The notes under the pieces are model-generated. The model searched no databases, had not been told where the DNA came from, and worked only from the letters and a program-made list of their open reading frames with translations. DNA of 32,022 nucleotides. Source: DASYYE01 sp035946955 (GTDB lineage: Bacteria > Actinomycetota > Actinomycetes > Streptosporangiales > Streptosporangiaceae). A program made the translations under genes and the position numbers. Positions 8,994 through 15,773 of the stretch are shown here, piece by piece; position 1 is the stretch's first letter; the number at the start of each line of letters is the position of its first letter. The stretch is taken from assembly GCA_035946955.1 (NCBI GenBank), contig DASYYE010000491.1:1-32022 (forward strand). The letters run 5' to 3'.

Positions 8994-9794
8994 ATGGCGG
9001 CATCCACCAGCAGCCGCCGTCCGCTGATGGCCGGCAACTGGAAGATGCACTACAGCCACCTCGAGGCCATCGCGCACGCGCAGAAGCTGGCCTTCACACT
9101 GTCCGACAAGGACTACGAGGCCGTCGAGGTGGCCGTGATCCCGCCGTTCACGGCACTGCGCAGCGTCCAGACGCTCGTGGCCGGGGACAAGCTGCGGATC
9201 GTCTACGGGGCGCAGGACCTGTCCCCCTATGACCAGGGCGCCTACACCGGCGATGTCTCCGGGACGATGCTGGCCAAGCTGGCCTGCACCTACGTGCTCG
9301 CCGGGCACTCCGAGCGGCGCCAGTACCACCACGAGGACGACGCCGTGGTGAACGCCAAGGTCAAGGCCGCGCTGCGGAACAGCCTCGTGCCGATCATGTG
9401 TATCGGCGAGCAGCTCGAGGTCCGCCGCGCGGACAACCACGTGGCCCACTGCATCTCCCAGCTGGACGGCGGGATCGCCGGCCTGAAGGCGGCCGAGGTG
9501 GCTGGCATGGTGATCGCCTACGAGCCGGTGTGGGCGATCGGCACGGGGGAGGTGGCCAGTCCCGAGCACGCTCAGGAGATGACGGCTGCGATCCGTGCAC
9601 GTGTTTCCGACCTACACGGGGGTGACGCAGCCGAGAGTGTGCGTATCCTGTATGGGGGGTCAGTCAAGGTCGGTAACGTAGCTGCGATCATGGCGCAGCC
9701 GGATATAGACGGAGCACTGGTTGGCGGCGCAAGTCTCGACGTCGGCGAGTTTGCGGCGATCTGCCGGTACCGAGAGCTGGCTGTGAATGCCTGA
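8994..9794 (+). CDS. tpiA: Triosephosphate isomerase
   Basis: Interconverts dihydroxyacetone phosphate and glyceraldehyde-3-phosphate; (beta/alpha)8 barrel, 266 residues. ATG at 8994 directly follows the pgk TAA. GGAGG (8981-8985), inside the pgk end, is its ribosome site 8 nt away. Catalytic residues are visible: N15-W-K17, His105 in AGHSERR and Glu177 in AYEPVWAIGTGE. The phosphate-binding ILYGGSVK and the GGASLD motif are near the C terminus. One oddity: from about 9592 to the stop the codons become much richer in A/T at third positions than the rest of the gene, although the protein stays canonical. Confidence 0.96.
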   Translation: MAASTSSRRPLMAGNWKMHYSHLEAIAHAQKLAFTLSDKDYEAVEVAVIPPFTALRSVQTLVAGDKLRIVYGAQDLSPYDQGAYTGDVSGTMLAKLACTYVLAGHSERRQYHHEDDAVVNAKVKAALRNSLVPIMCIGEQLEVRRADNHVAHCISQLDGGIAGLKAAEVAGMVIAYEPVWAIGTGEVASPEHAQEMTAAIRARVSDLHGGDAAESVRILYGGSVKVGNVAAIMAQPDIDGALVGGASLDVGEFAAICRYRELAVNA

Positions 9795-9824
9795 GCAGCC
9801 GTACCAGGAAGGACGAGTCCGGCA

Positions 9825-10055
9825 GTGGTTATCGGGATCTCTGTCGTACTGATCATCACGAGCCTGCTGATGATGCTGCTGGTATTGCTGCACAAAGGCA
9901 AGGGCGGGGGGCTGTCGGACTTGTTCGGCGGCGGGATGTCTTCCTCGCTCGGCTCCTCATCTGTGGTAGAGCGCAACCTGGACAGGCTCACCATCTTCAC
10001 GGGTGTGGTCTGGTTCCTCTGCATCGTTGGGCTCGGCCTGTTGCTGAACCGCTGA
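9825..10055 (+). CDS. secG: Preprotein translocase subunit SecG
   Basis: Small inner-membrane subunit of the SecYEG channel, 76 residues. Two hydrophobic helices are visible, at about residues 1-22 (IGISVVLIITSLLMMLLVLL) and 54-74. They are joined by the conserved glycine/serine-rich loop HKGKGGGLSDLFGGG, in which GGLSDLFGGG is diagnostic. The GTG at 9825 follows AGGAAGGA at about 9806-9813. Location after tpiA and before rbpA is the standard actinobacterial order. The start is reasonably sure because the first helix begins at once. Confidence 0.93.
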   Translation: MVIGISVVLIITSLLMMLLVLLHKGKGGGLSDLFGGGMSSSLGSSSVVERNLDRLTIFTGVVWFLCIVGLGLLLNR

Positions 10056-10061
10056 GGGTCG

Positions 10062-10083
10062 GCCATGGCCATTCAGCCATGGC
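10062..10083 (+). terminator. Hairpin between secG and rbpA
   Basis: GCCATGGC (10062-10069) is repeated at 10076-10083 and, being self-complementary, forms an 8-bp stem with a 6-nt loop. It lies just after the secG stop and ends 24 nt before the rbpA GTG. It could be a weak terminator or an attenuator limiting read-through. There is no T-tract. Confidence 0.4.
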
Positions 10084-10107
10084 AGCGTAGAGAGCAAGGG
10101 GTGGTCA

Positions 10108-10464
10108 GTGAGTAGTGGCAACGCCATCCGTGGCAGCCGCGTGGGTGCAGGGCCCATGGGCGAAGCGGAGCGCGGTGAGGCTGCACCTCGGGTTCGTGTG
10201 GCGTTCTGGTGCGCGAACAACCACGAGACCCGGCCAAGCTTTGCCACCGATGCCGCGGTCCCAGAGACCTGGGACTGCCCACGGTGTGGTTTCCCGGCTG
10301 GCCGGGATGAGACCAACCCGCCGGCGCCGCCCCGTGCGGAGCCCTACAAGACGCACTTGGCGTATGTGAAGGAGCGGCGCAGCGACACCGACGGCGCCGC
10401 GATCCTGGCCGAGGCCCTCCAGCGCCTGCGCGGCGGGGCCGGGGCCGGCTCTCTCCTGGGCTAG
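10108..10464 (+). CDS. rbpA: RNA polymerase-binding protein RbpA
   Basis: Actinobacterial RNA polymerase partner that stabilises the sigma-factor-containing open complex. The 118-residue product has the N-terminal RGSRVG tail, and a core domain with Cys35, His39, Cys57 and Cys60 (WCANNHE and WDCPRCG), matching the zinc-binding pattern of the family. The basic linker and sigma-interacting helix follow (THLAYVKERR ... ILAEALQRLR). GTG at 10108 follows AAGGGG at 10096-10101. The stop TAG at 10462 lies inside an 18-bp tandem repeat shared with the convergent gene. The N terminus is somewhat longer and more divergent than the Streptomyces protein, but the family assignment is secure. Confidence 0.9.
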   Translation: MSSGNAIRGSRVGAGPMGEAERGEAAPRVRVAFWCANNHETRPSFATDAAVPETWDCPRCGFPAGRDETNPPAPPRAEPYKTHLAYVKERRSDTDGAAILAEALQRLRGGAGAGSLLG

Positions 10465-10492
10465 CGCCCCACCTTGGGCTAGCGCCCCACCT
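10457..10492. repeat. 18-bp tandem repeat (2 copies) at the rbpA 3' junction
   Basis: TGGGCTAGCGCCCCACCT occurs twice without a gap, at 10457-10474 and 10475-10492, identical. Each copy contains the palindrome GCTAGC. The rbpA stop TAG (10462-10464) falls in copy one. The stop of the opposing gene (CTA at 10479-10481 on this strand) falls in copy two. A short GGGC/GCCC stem is possible in each copy. It is probably a duplicated bidirectional terminator. Confidence 0.8.
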
Positions 10493-10823
10493 CTGCCGCC
10501 ATCTCGCTCAGGTCGGCGGCGAGCCGCTGGCACAGTTGCGTGCACCAGTCCCAAAGGCTGCGGTGCAGGGCCGCCACGTCCATGTGTGACTGGCCGCTGT
10601 CGACGTAACGGCGGACCTCGTGTTCCAGGCCGTCCGCGAGTGCCCCGCCGGGCAGCACCGCAGCGAGCCTGACCAGGGTCTGGCGGGAGCAGCACCGCTG
10701 AAACTCCCACGCGCAGGCGTGCAGGTCCAGGTCAAGGATGACGTCGGTCCGGCCACGGTCCCAGGCCCAGGTGCGCAGCCGCTCCAGCAGTACTGGGTCA
10801 TCAGCGCACGCGCGCTCAGGCAT
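10479..10823 (-). CDS. Hypothetical protein, 114 residues
   Basis: I do not recognise this protein. It appears soluble and largely helical, rich in Leu, Ala, Asp and Trp, with no signal peptide or membrane segment. Features seen are an ILDLDLHACAWEFQRCC stretch in the middle with three cysteines, a fourth cysteine in WDWCTQLCQRL with a fifth close by, and an acidic C-terminal helix. Third positions are strongly G/C, unlike a random frame, which supports coding. It converges on rbpA, with stop codons 15 nt apart inside a tandem repeat, and diverges from the LuxR-type gene. ATG at 10823 has AGGGG directly abutting it, too close for a normal ribosome site. CAGACT ends 6 nt upstream and may be a -10 for a leaderless message. 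Confidence 0.7.
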   Translation of the reverse strand: MPERACADDPVLLERLRTWAWDRGRTDVILDLDLHACAWEFQRCCSRQTLVRLAAVLPGGALADGLEHEVRRYVDSGQSHMDVAALHRSLWDWCTQLCQRLAADLSEMAAEVGR

Positions 10824-10936
10824 CCCCTAAGTCTGGCCCGCCGGTGCGGCCCCGCGCATATGGCAACCGACTACACCCGCGGTCATGCGCCTATAGAGTT
10901 CTTTAGGCAGCTGCACGGCCCTGCGAGAATGAGGGC

Positions 10937-13351
10937 GTGAGCGGGATGAATGGTGGCGCGGCCAACGGGGGGTCCCTGCCGCTGGCCCTGTCCAGCCTGG
11001 TTGGCAGGCGGCGTGAGATCGACGCGGTCGCCAAGCTGCTTGGTGCCGCACGGCTCGTCACCATCGTGGGCAGCGGCGGGTCCGGGAAGACCCGTCTCGC
11101 GCTCGCCGCGGCCAGCCAGGCACGTGCCAGGTTCGGTGACGGGGTGTGGTGGACGGGCCTGGCCGCGCTGACCGGCGCCGGGCTGCTGCCCGGTGTGGTG
11201 GCTGGGGTGCTTGGGGTGCCGCAGTCACCCGGTGAGGACTTAACCGACGTCATCGTGGGCCAGTTGCGGCAGCGGGTGACTCTGCTGGTCCTCGACAACT
11301 GTGAGCATGTGGTCGATGAAACGGCCGAGCTGTCGGACCGGCTGCTGCGCACCTGCCCCGGGCTGAGCGTGCTCGCCACCTCCCGCGAAGTGATCGGCGT
11401 CAGCGGTGAGCGGGTGTACCGGGTCAGCGGGCTCAGCCTGCCCGGCGCGGGAGGCGAGCCCCGGTCCAGTGAGGCGGTCCAGCTCTTCACCGAACGTGCC
11501 GAACAGGCCGGGCTCGCCGTAGGCCCCGGCGAACTCGCCGCGGTGACCCGGCTCTGCCAGCGGCTGGACGGCATGCCGCTCGCGATCGAGCTGGCCGCGG
11601 CCCGGGTGGCGACACTGGGCGTCGAGGAGATCGCGGCCCGCCTCGAGGAGGACCAGGGCTTCCTGCGCCACCCCAGCCGCAGTGCACCGGCCCGCCACCA
11701 GACACTGCAGGCCACCCTGGACTGGAGCTACCGGTTGCTGCGCGCTGAGGAGCAACTGCTCTTCCGCAGGCTCTCCGTGTTCCAGGGCACGTTCTCCCTG
11801 CTGGCCGCGGAGTCCGTCGGGGCTGGCGGGCACATCGAACGCAAAGACGTGGTGGACCTGCTCGGGGGCCTGGTGGACAAGTCCCTGGTCCAGGTCGCCG
11901 ACCGGGGCGCCGAGCACCGCTACCGGCTGCTGGGTACCGTCCGCCAGTACGCGGCGGCGCTGCCTGAGCCCGCTGACACCCCGGGTGCGGGGGAGGAGGC
12001 CCACGCCGCGCACACCCGGTTCTTCCTGGCCCTGGCAGAACAGGCCGAAGCCGGTCTCAACGGCCCGGACCAGCCGCGCTGGCTGGACCGGCTGGAGGTC
12101 GAGCACGACAACCTGCGCGCCGTACTGCGCCGCACACTGCCCGCCCACCCCGAGGCCGGCGGGCGGCTGGCCGGGCTGCTGTGGCCCTTCTGGTACCGGC
12201 GTGGCTACTACCACGAGGCCCGGGCCTGGCTGGAGGAGGCGGTCCGGCTGCGCGGCGAGATGAGTGCTGCCGTGGCGGCGGCCACGCTGACCGGCGCCGG
12301 TGTCCTCGCGTTCCTGCAGTGCGACTACGAACTGGCCACCGCGCGGCTGACCGAAGCCCGCGACCTGCACGAACAGCAGGAGAACCGGGTGGGTGCGGCC
12401 AGTGCGCTGCAGCGCCTCGGGTCGATCGCCCGTGAGCAGGGCCACTACGGGCAGGCACGCCGGCTGCACGAGGAGAGCCTCGCCGTCTGGGCAGGCCTGG
12501 ACGACCCCGCCGGGGTGGCCGCCTGCCAGGACTACCTGGGTTTCGTTGCCTGGCTGGAAGCCGACTTCGCCGCAGCCGCCAGCCACTGCTCCCGCGCGCT
12601 CGCGTTCTTCGAAGCCGCTGGCCGCCGCCAGGAAGCCGCGGCTGCCCAGGTCAACCTGGGTGTGGCCGCGCGCTACCAGGGCGAGACCGCGCACGCCACC
12701 CGCTGCCTGGAACAGGCGCTGGCCGTCTCCCGGGACCTCGGCTACCTGGAAGGGGTGGCGTGGGCACTGGCCGAGCTCGGCGCCATGACCGCCGGGACCG
12801 GCCCGGACGCCGGAGCCATGCTGGCTGAGGCGCTGCGCACCCACGTCGCGCTCGGCGACCGCTGGCGGACCGCCAGCGTGGTCGAGGCGATCGCGGCCCT
12901 GGCGGTGACCAGGCCTGACCCGGCTACCGCGGTGGTGCTGCTGGGCGCCAGCGACGCGCTGCGCCAGCGGCTGGGCACGCCGGTACCGCCAGCCGAGCAG
13001 CCAGCGGTGGCCGCGACACTGGCCGCGGCCAAGCACGCCCTGGCAGCGGCCGTTTTCGCGGAGAACTGGGCGAGCGGGCAGTCCCTGCCGGTCACCGACG
13101 CGGTCGAACTGGCCTGCCAGGCCGCCGAGTCACGCCCGGGACAAGCGGCAGCACCGGGGGAGAGCGGCCTCACCGAACGGGAACTCGCCGTGCTGCGGCT
13201 GATCAGCGAGGGACTGACGAACCGGGAGATCGGCGGGCGCTTGTTCATCAGCGCCGGCACCGCGGGTGTCCACGTCTCCAACATCCTGCGCAAGCTCGGC
13301 GTCACCAGCCGCGTCCAGGCGGCGGGCATCGCCAAGGAAATGGGCCTGTAG
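10937..13351 (+). CDS. LuxR-family regulator with AAA/NB-ARC ATPase and TPR domains
   Basis: Large ATPase-type transcription factor of 804 residues. The N-terminal ATPase has a Walker A motif GSGGSGKT (about 45-52), Walker B LLVLD (116-120) and the sensor-like ATSRE. This is the AfsR/NB-ARC-like arrangement rather than the MalT type. The middle (about 330-700) is alanine-rich helical repeats that look like tetratricopeptide repeats, probably for ligand or partner binding. The C terminus is a LuxR helix-turn-helix (LTERELAVLRLISEGLTNREI ... VHVSNILRKLGV). Either GTG 10937 or ATG 10946 may start it. GAGGG at 10931-10935 suits the ATG (10-nt spacing), whereas GAGAAT six bases before the GTG would suit a leaderless start. 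No neighbouring gene clearly marks its target; the nearby secreted-protein locus is one candidate by proximity only. Confidence 0.9.
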   Translation: MSGMNGGAANGGSLPLALSSLVGRRREIDAVAKLLGAARLVTIVGSGGSGKTRLALAAASQARARFGDGVWWTGLAALTGAGLLPGVVAGVLGVPQSPGEDLTDVIVGQLRQRVTLLVLDNCEHVVDETAELSDRLLRTCPGLSVLATSREVIGVSGERVYRVSGLSLPGAGGEPRSSEAVQLFTERAEQAGLAVGPGELAAVTRLCQRLDGMPLAIELAAARVATLGVEEIAARLEEDQGFLRHPSRSAPARHQTLQATLDWSYRLLRAEEQLLFRRLSVFQGTFSLLAAESVGAGGHIERKDVVDLLGGLVDKSLVQVADRGAEHRYRLLGTVRQYAAALPEPADTPGAGEEAHAAHTRFFLALAEQAEAGLNGPDQPRWLDRLEVEHDNLRAVLRRTLPAHPEAGGRLAGLLWPFWYRRGYYHEARAWLEEAVRLRGEMSAAVAAATLTGAGVLAFLQCDYELATARLTEARDLHEQQENRVGAASALQRLGSIAREQGHYGQARRLHEESLAVWAGLDDPAGVAACQDYLGFVAWLEADFAAAASHCSRALAFFEAAGRRQEAAAAQVNLGVAARYQGETAHATRCLEQALAVSRDLGYLEGVAWALAELGAMTAGTGPDAGAMLAEALRTHVALGDRWRTASVVEAIAALAVTRPDPATAVVLLGASDALRQRLGTPVPPAEQPAVAATLAAAKHALAAAVFAENWASGQSLPVTDAVELACQAAESRPGQAAAPGESGLTERELAVLRLISEGLTNREIGGRLFISAGTAGVHVSNILRKLGVTSRVQAAGIAKEMGL

Positions 13352-13538
13352 GAGCCTCGCCCGAAGGCCGCTCATGGCGGGACGAAGCGGTGCGCCGTTG
13401 TCACCGGTTGATGAATGTGGCCTGGCGGACGTTCTGGTGTCCGGATGCCACCCTGAGGCTTTCCCGCAACAGTCGGTGTGTTCTGGGTAGCTGGTGAGAC
13501 TGGTGTGGCTGACGAGGTCAGATACAGCGGCCATCTCG

Positions 13539-13592
13539 GTGATCGATGTGCCGATATGGACAATCTTTTGCCAGTGAACGCACATCGATCAC
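13539..13592. repeat. Perfect 13-bp inverted repeat with 28-nt spacer
   Basis: GTGATCGATGTGC (13539-13551) is exactly complementary to GCACATCGATCAC (13580-13592). The spacer is relatively AT-rich. The arms could be an operator pair, the stem of a structured RNA or the edge of a mobile fragment. Which applies cannot be decided from the sequence. Confidence 0.7.
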
Positions 13593-13672
13593 TGTGAAGA
13601 CCGCTGTGGCTCTTGGCATGGGACGCCCTTTTGCCTGTCTGCGCACGATCATCGAAGACGCCTGCGCGGCCT

Positions 13673-13720
13673 ATGGATGGTGGGTTTTCGAGAAAAGATT
13701 CTCGAAAACCCACCATCCAT
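13673..13720. repeat. Perfect inverted repeat with 22-bp arms and 4-nt loop
   Basis: Bases 13673-13694 (beginning ATGGATGGTGGG and ending TCGAGAA) are fully complementary to 13699-13720 (beginning TTCTCGAAAA and ending CACCATCCAT). The loop is AAGA at 13695-13698. This is the longest perfect hairpin I found in the window, and its inner half is AT-rich. There is no adjoining T-tract and the nearest upstream stop is 320 bp away, so a simple terminator is not the obvious reading. Abutted ends of an insertion sequence or a miniature element are alternatives. Confidence 0.85.
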
Positions 13721-14016
13721 GCCCACGTGCTACCCATATTCGGGCTGATAACAGCAAGTGGCGGGCGAAGTCGGAGTAGTGGCCTTTGTCGCGGGGGCTG
13801 CGCTGGGTTGCGGTCTGCGACACCACTACGACAGCGCTACGACGCGGGGGCCTCATTACGGGCTCTTTGTCGTACCTAGCGGGTGTCGCGGGGGACTAGG
13901 TGGTCGCCAGATGTGGCAGCGCCGCTAAACAGCGCAGGCTGATGGCATGACCTCGAACGCAGGTCCGACACCGAGGTGAGCCAACAGGTCCACCCAAGCA
14001 AGAAAGGGTTCCTCCC

Positions 14017-14595
14017 ATGTCGATCCGTTCCGCTCTCTCCAGCCGGGCCATCCGCGCCGCCGCCGCCGCCGGTGTCGCGGCCGTCACCGTAGGCACCGCC
14101 GGCACCGCCTTCGCCAGCACCACGCACCTCGCCGGCCAGCACCGCAAGGGCTGGGTGCCCACGGAGGAGTGCGTCAACTGGTCCGGCACCGTCAAGGTCT
14201 TCCCCGCGCTGGGCACCACCACCAAGAAGGTCAACGCCGTCCTGAACGCCACACTGAACAACTGCAACTTCGACGGCACCGGCCAGACCTTCAGTGGCAG
14301 CGCGTTCGGTGTGCTCACCGGGACCGCGAACAGCACCACTGAGTCGCTGTCCGGCAATGTCGCCGTCACCTGGCCGGCCGACGCCAACCTGAACCCGACC
14401 ATCGCGTCTATCTCGATCACCCCCGGTGCCACGGCCGGCACCTACTCCTTCAACGGGACGATCGGCGTGGGCGCTGGCACCGGCGAGCAGCTCTGGGGCG
14501 GCTACGGCAAGGTCAGCTCCACCAGGACACCAGGTGGGACTGCCCAGAACATCATCGGCAGCTCACCGTTCGGGATCTTCGAGAACATCGGCTGA
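14017..14595 (+). CDS. Secreted hypothetical protein, 192 residues
   Basis: The function is not recognised. The N terminus is a clear Sec signal peptide: basic start MSIRSALSSR, an alanine/valine-rich core and a cleavage site after AFA near residue 33. The mature part of about 159 residues is rich in Thr, Gly, Ser and Asn, as expected of an extracellular beta protein. It has just two cysteines (52 and 83), which could form one disulfide. ATG follows AAAGGG at 14003-14008. The gene faces the two secreted barrel-lectin genes across a strong terminator, so all three products are exported and may share a niche function. That link is by position only. Confidence 0.85.
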   Translation: MSIRSALSSRAIRAAAAAGVAAVTVGTAGTAFASTTHLAGQHRKGWVPTEECVNWSGTVKVFPALGTTTKKVNAVLNATLNNCNFDGTGQTFSGSAFGVLTGTANSTTESLSGNVAVTWPADANLNPTIASISITPGATAGTYSFNGTIGVGAGTGEQLWGGYGKVSSTRTPGGTAQNIIGSSPFGIFENIG

Positions 14596-14656
14596 GACTG
14601 GCCACCGTGGCGCCTGGCCCTCCCAATGTGGCCAAGCGCTGCGGTGTGCTTTAGGG

Positions 14657-14691
14657 GGCGCCCCGTCCGGGGGGGGAGAGGACGGGGCGCC
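14657..14691. terminator. Strong bidirectional terminator
   Basis: GGCGCCCCGTCC (14657-14668) pairs perfectly with GGACGGGGCGCC (14680-14691) around an 11-nt G-rich loop. It lies between two convergent genes, 62 bp after the 14595 stop and 8 bp from the stop of the - strand gene at 14699. It therefore probably ends both transcripts. Confidence 0.8.
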
Positions 14692-14698
14692 ACGTGTG

Positions 14699-15688
14699 TT
14701 ACGGGGCTGGTTCCGCCTTGTAGACCCATTTCTCGGCCGCGGACGTGGTGCACTTCGCGGTCACCAGAGCCGAGCCCGACTGCGCGAGGCACAAACCGGT
14801 CTGGATGGTCGAGAGCGTGCCGTTTCCATTGATCGACCACTGCTCATCAGGACCACCAGTGCAAGTGGCCCAGTCCATCTTGCTGCCCGGGTGGCTCACG
14901 CCATTGGCGGCATTGAGGCAGAGCTTGTTGACCATGAAGAACGCGCCATTGAACGTCAGGTCCTGGTCGGCGGCACCGGTGCACTTCACGGGGACCGCCG
15001 GGGAGCCAGTGGTCGAACTGTTGCCCTGGTCCTCGATGCATTCGTGCGAGCTGCCATTGCTGTACTGGCCGAAGCTCGTGGACGTGGTCTGGCCGCCGAA
15101 GCAGTGGCCGGTCTTGACGTTGAAGATCGGCTCCGTGCTCACCGGCTGGTTTGACGGCGGGTTCACCATGACCGGCGTCTGCAGCGGGGCGCCCGTGACG
15201 GTGCCCTGGGTGAGCGCGTCCTCGCAGTCGATGGCGTCGAACTCGCTGCCGCCCTTGCCGCCGAGCCACAGGTCCACGTGCCGGAAGCCGGGTCCGCCGT
15301 CAGGGCCGCCGTTCGGGTTGGACCAGTCCTGGGTGCACTCCCCGCAGGAGTCCTCCATCTTGAAGTACTTCTGCAGGGTCGGGTAGTAGATGATCGTTCC
15401 CACCGGGAGTTCGGCCTTGTCCGAGGCGAAGGTGATGGGGTCTTTGTATGTGCCCACGCCGCCTGCGCAGCCGTCGTAGGCGGTGCCGCACCCTGGCGGG
15501 GTGTTGTCAAACCAGCCATAGAACGTCACGTACATGTCGTAGACCTTGGTGCCGGTCGGCGGGGCGGCCGTGGCCGTCTGGCTCCCGGAGGGTCTGGCCG
15601 GGCTTGCGGCAGCCGCGCTGGTCACGCCGATGGTGGCCAACGCGACCACTGACAACGCGGCGAACCCGGCCTTCCAATTGCTAGTCAT
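14699..15688 (-). CDS. Secreted barwin/expansin-like barrel protein with ricin-type lectin domain (paralogue A)
   Basis: Exported protein of 329 residues. A signal peptide covers about residues 1-28 (WKAGFAALSVVALATIG, then AAAA). After a Thr/Pro linker, residues 50-160 have paired cysteines and motifs YGWFDNTPPG, GGVGTYKDPITFAS, KYFKMEDSCGEC and RHVDLWLGG. This resembles the double-psi beta-barrel found in barwin, expansins and GH45-like proteins. Similar motifs occur in fungal secreted proteins, recalled from general knowledge. Residues about 190-328 look like a ricin B-type lectin trefoil (EQWSINGNGT, CLNAANG, EKWVYKA). An AAGGA ribosome site lies 9 nt before the ATG. It follows paralogue B by 85 bp on the same strand, so the two are probably cotranscribed. 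Binding to or loosening of a polysaccharide is likely; catalysis is unproven. Confidence 0.75.
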   Translation of the reverse strand: MTSNWKAGFAALSVVALATIGVTSAAAASPARPSGSQTATAAPPTGTKVYDMYVTFYGWFDNTPPGCGTAYDGCAGGVGTYKDPITFASDKAELPVGTIIYYPTLQKYFKMEDSCGECTQDWSNPNGGPDGGPGFRHVDLWLGGKGGSEFDAIDCEDALTQGTVTGAPLQTPVMVNPPSNQPVSTEPIFNVKTGHCFGGQTTSTSFGQYSNGSSHECIEDQGNSSTTGSPAVPVKCTGAADQDLTFNGAFFMVNKLCLNAANGVSHPGSKMDWATCTGGPDEQWSINGNGTLSTIQTGLCLAQSGSALVTAKCTTSAAEKWVYKAEPAP

Positions 15689-15773
15689 CTCATCTCGTCC
15701 TTGGGAGAGGGGACGGTCATCACCACGAAACTAGTGAAGTGCGGTCATGAGGGCGCGGACAGTCCCGGGTGTG

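Larger units (their letters stand above)
13352..14016. other. Gene-poor, lower-GC segment with inverted repeats
   Basis: No convincing gene lies in these 665 bases. The G+C content drops visibly between about 13480 and 13780 against the flanking genes. Short frames on both strands (for example + 13546-13779, which runs through a hairpin) have weak third-position bias and no recognisable domain. Two long inverted repeats are annotated separately. The last 150 bases must contain the promoter of the secreted-protein gene at 14017; AAAGGG at 14003-14008 is its ribosome site. The segment may be a decayed mobile element, but no transposase fragment could be recognised. Confidence 0.6.

Noticed and set aside
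11240..13036. 598-codon ORF antisense to the LuxR-type gene
   Set aside because: Shadow frame; the + strand protein has Walker and helix-turn-helix motifs.
13546..13779. 77-codon ORF in the low-GC segment
   Set aside because: Runs through the 22-bp-arm hairpin, has weak third-position bias and no ribosome site, and no recognisable domain.
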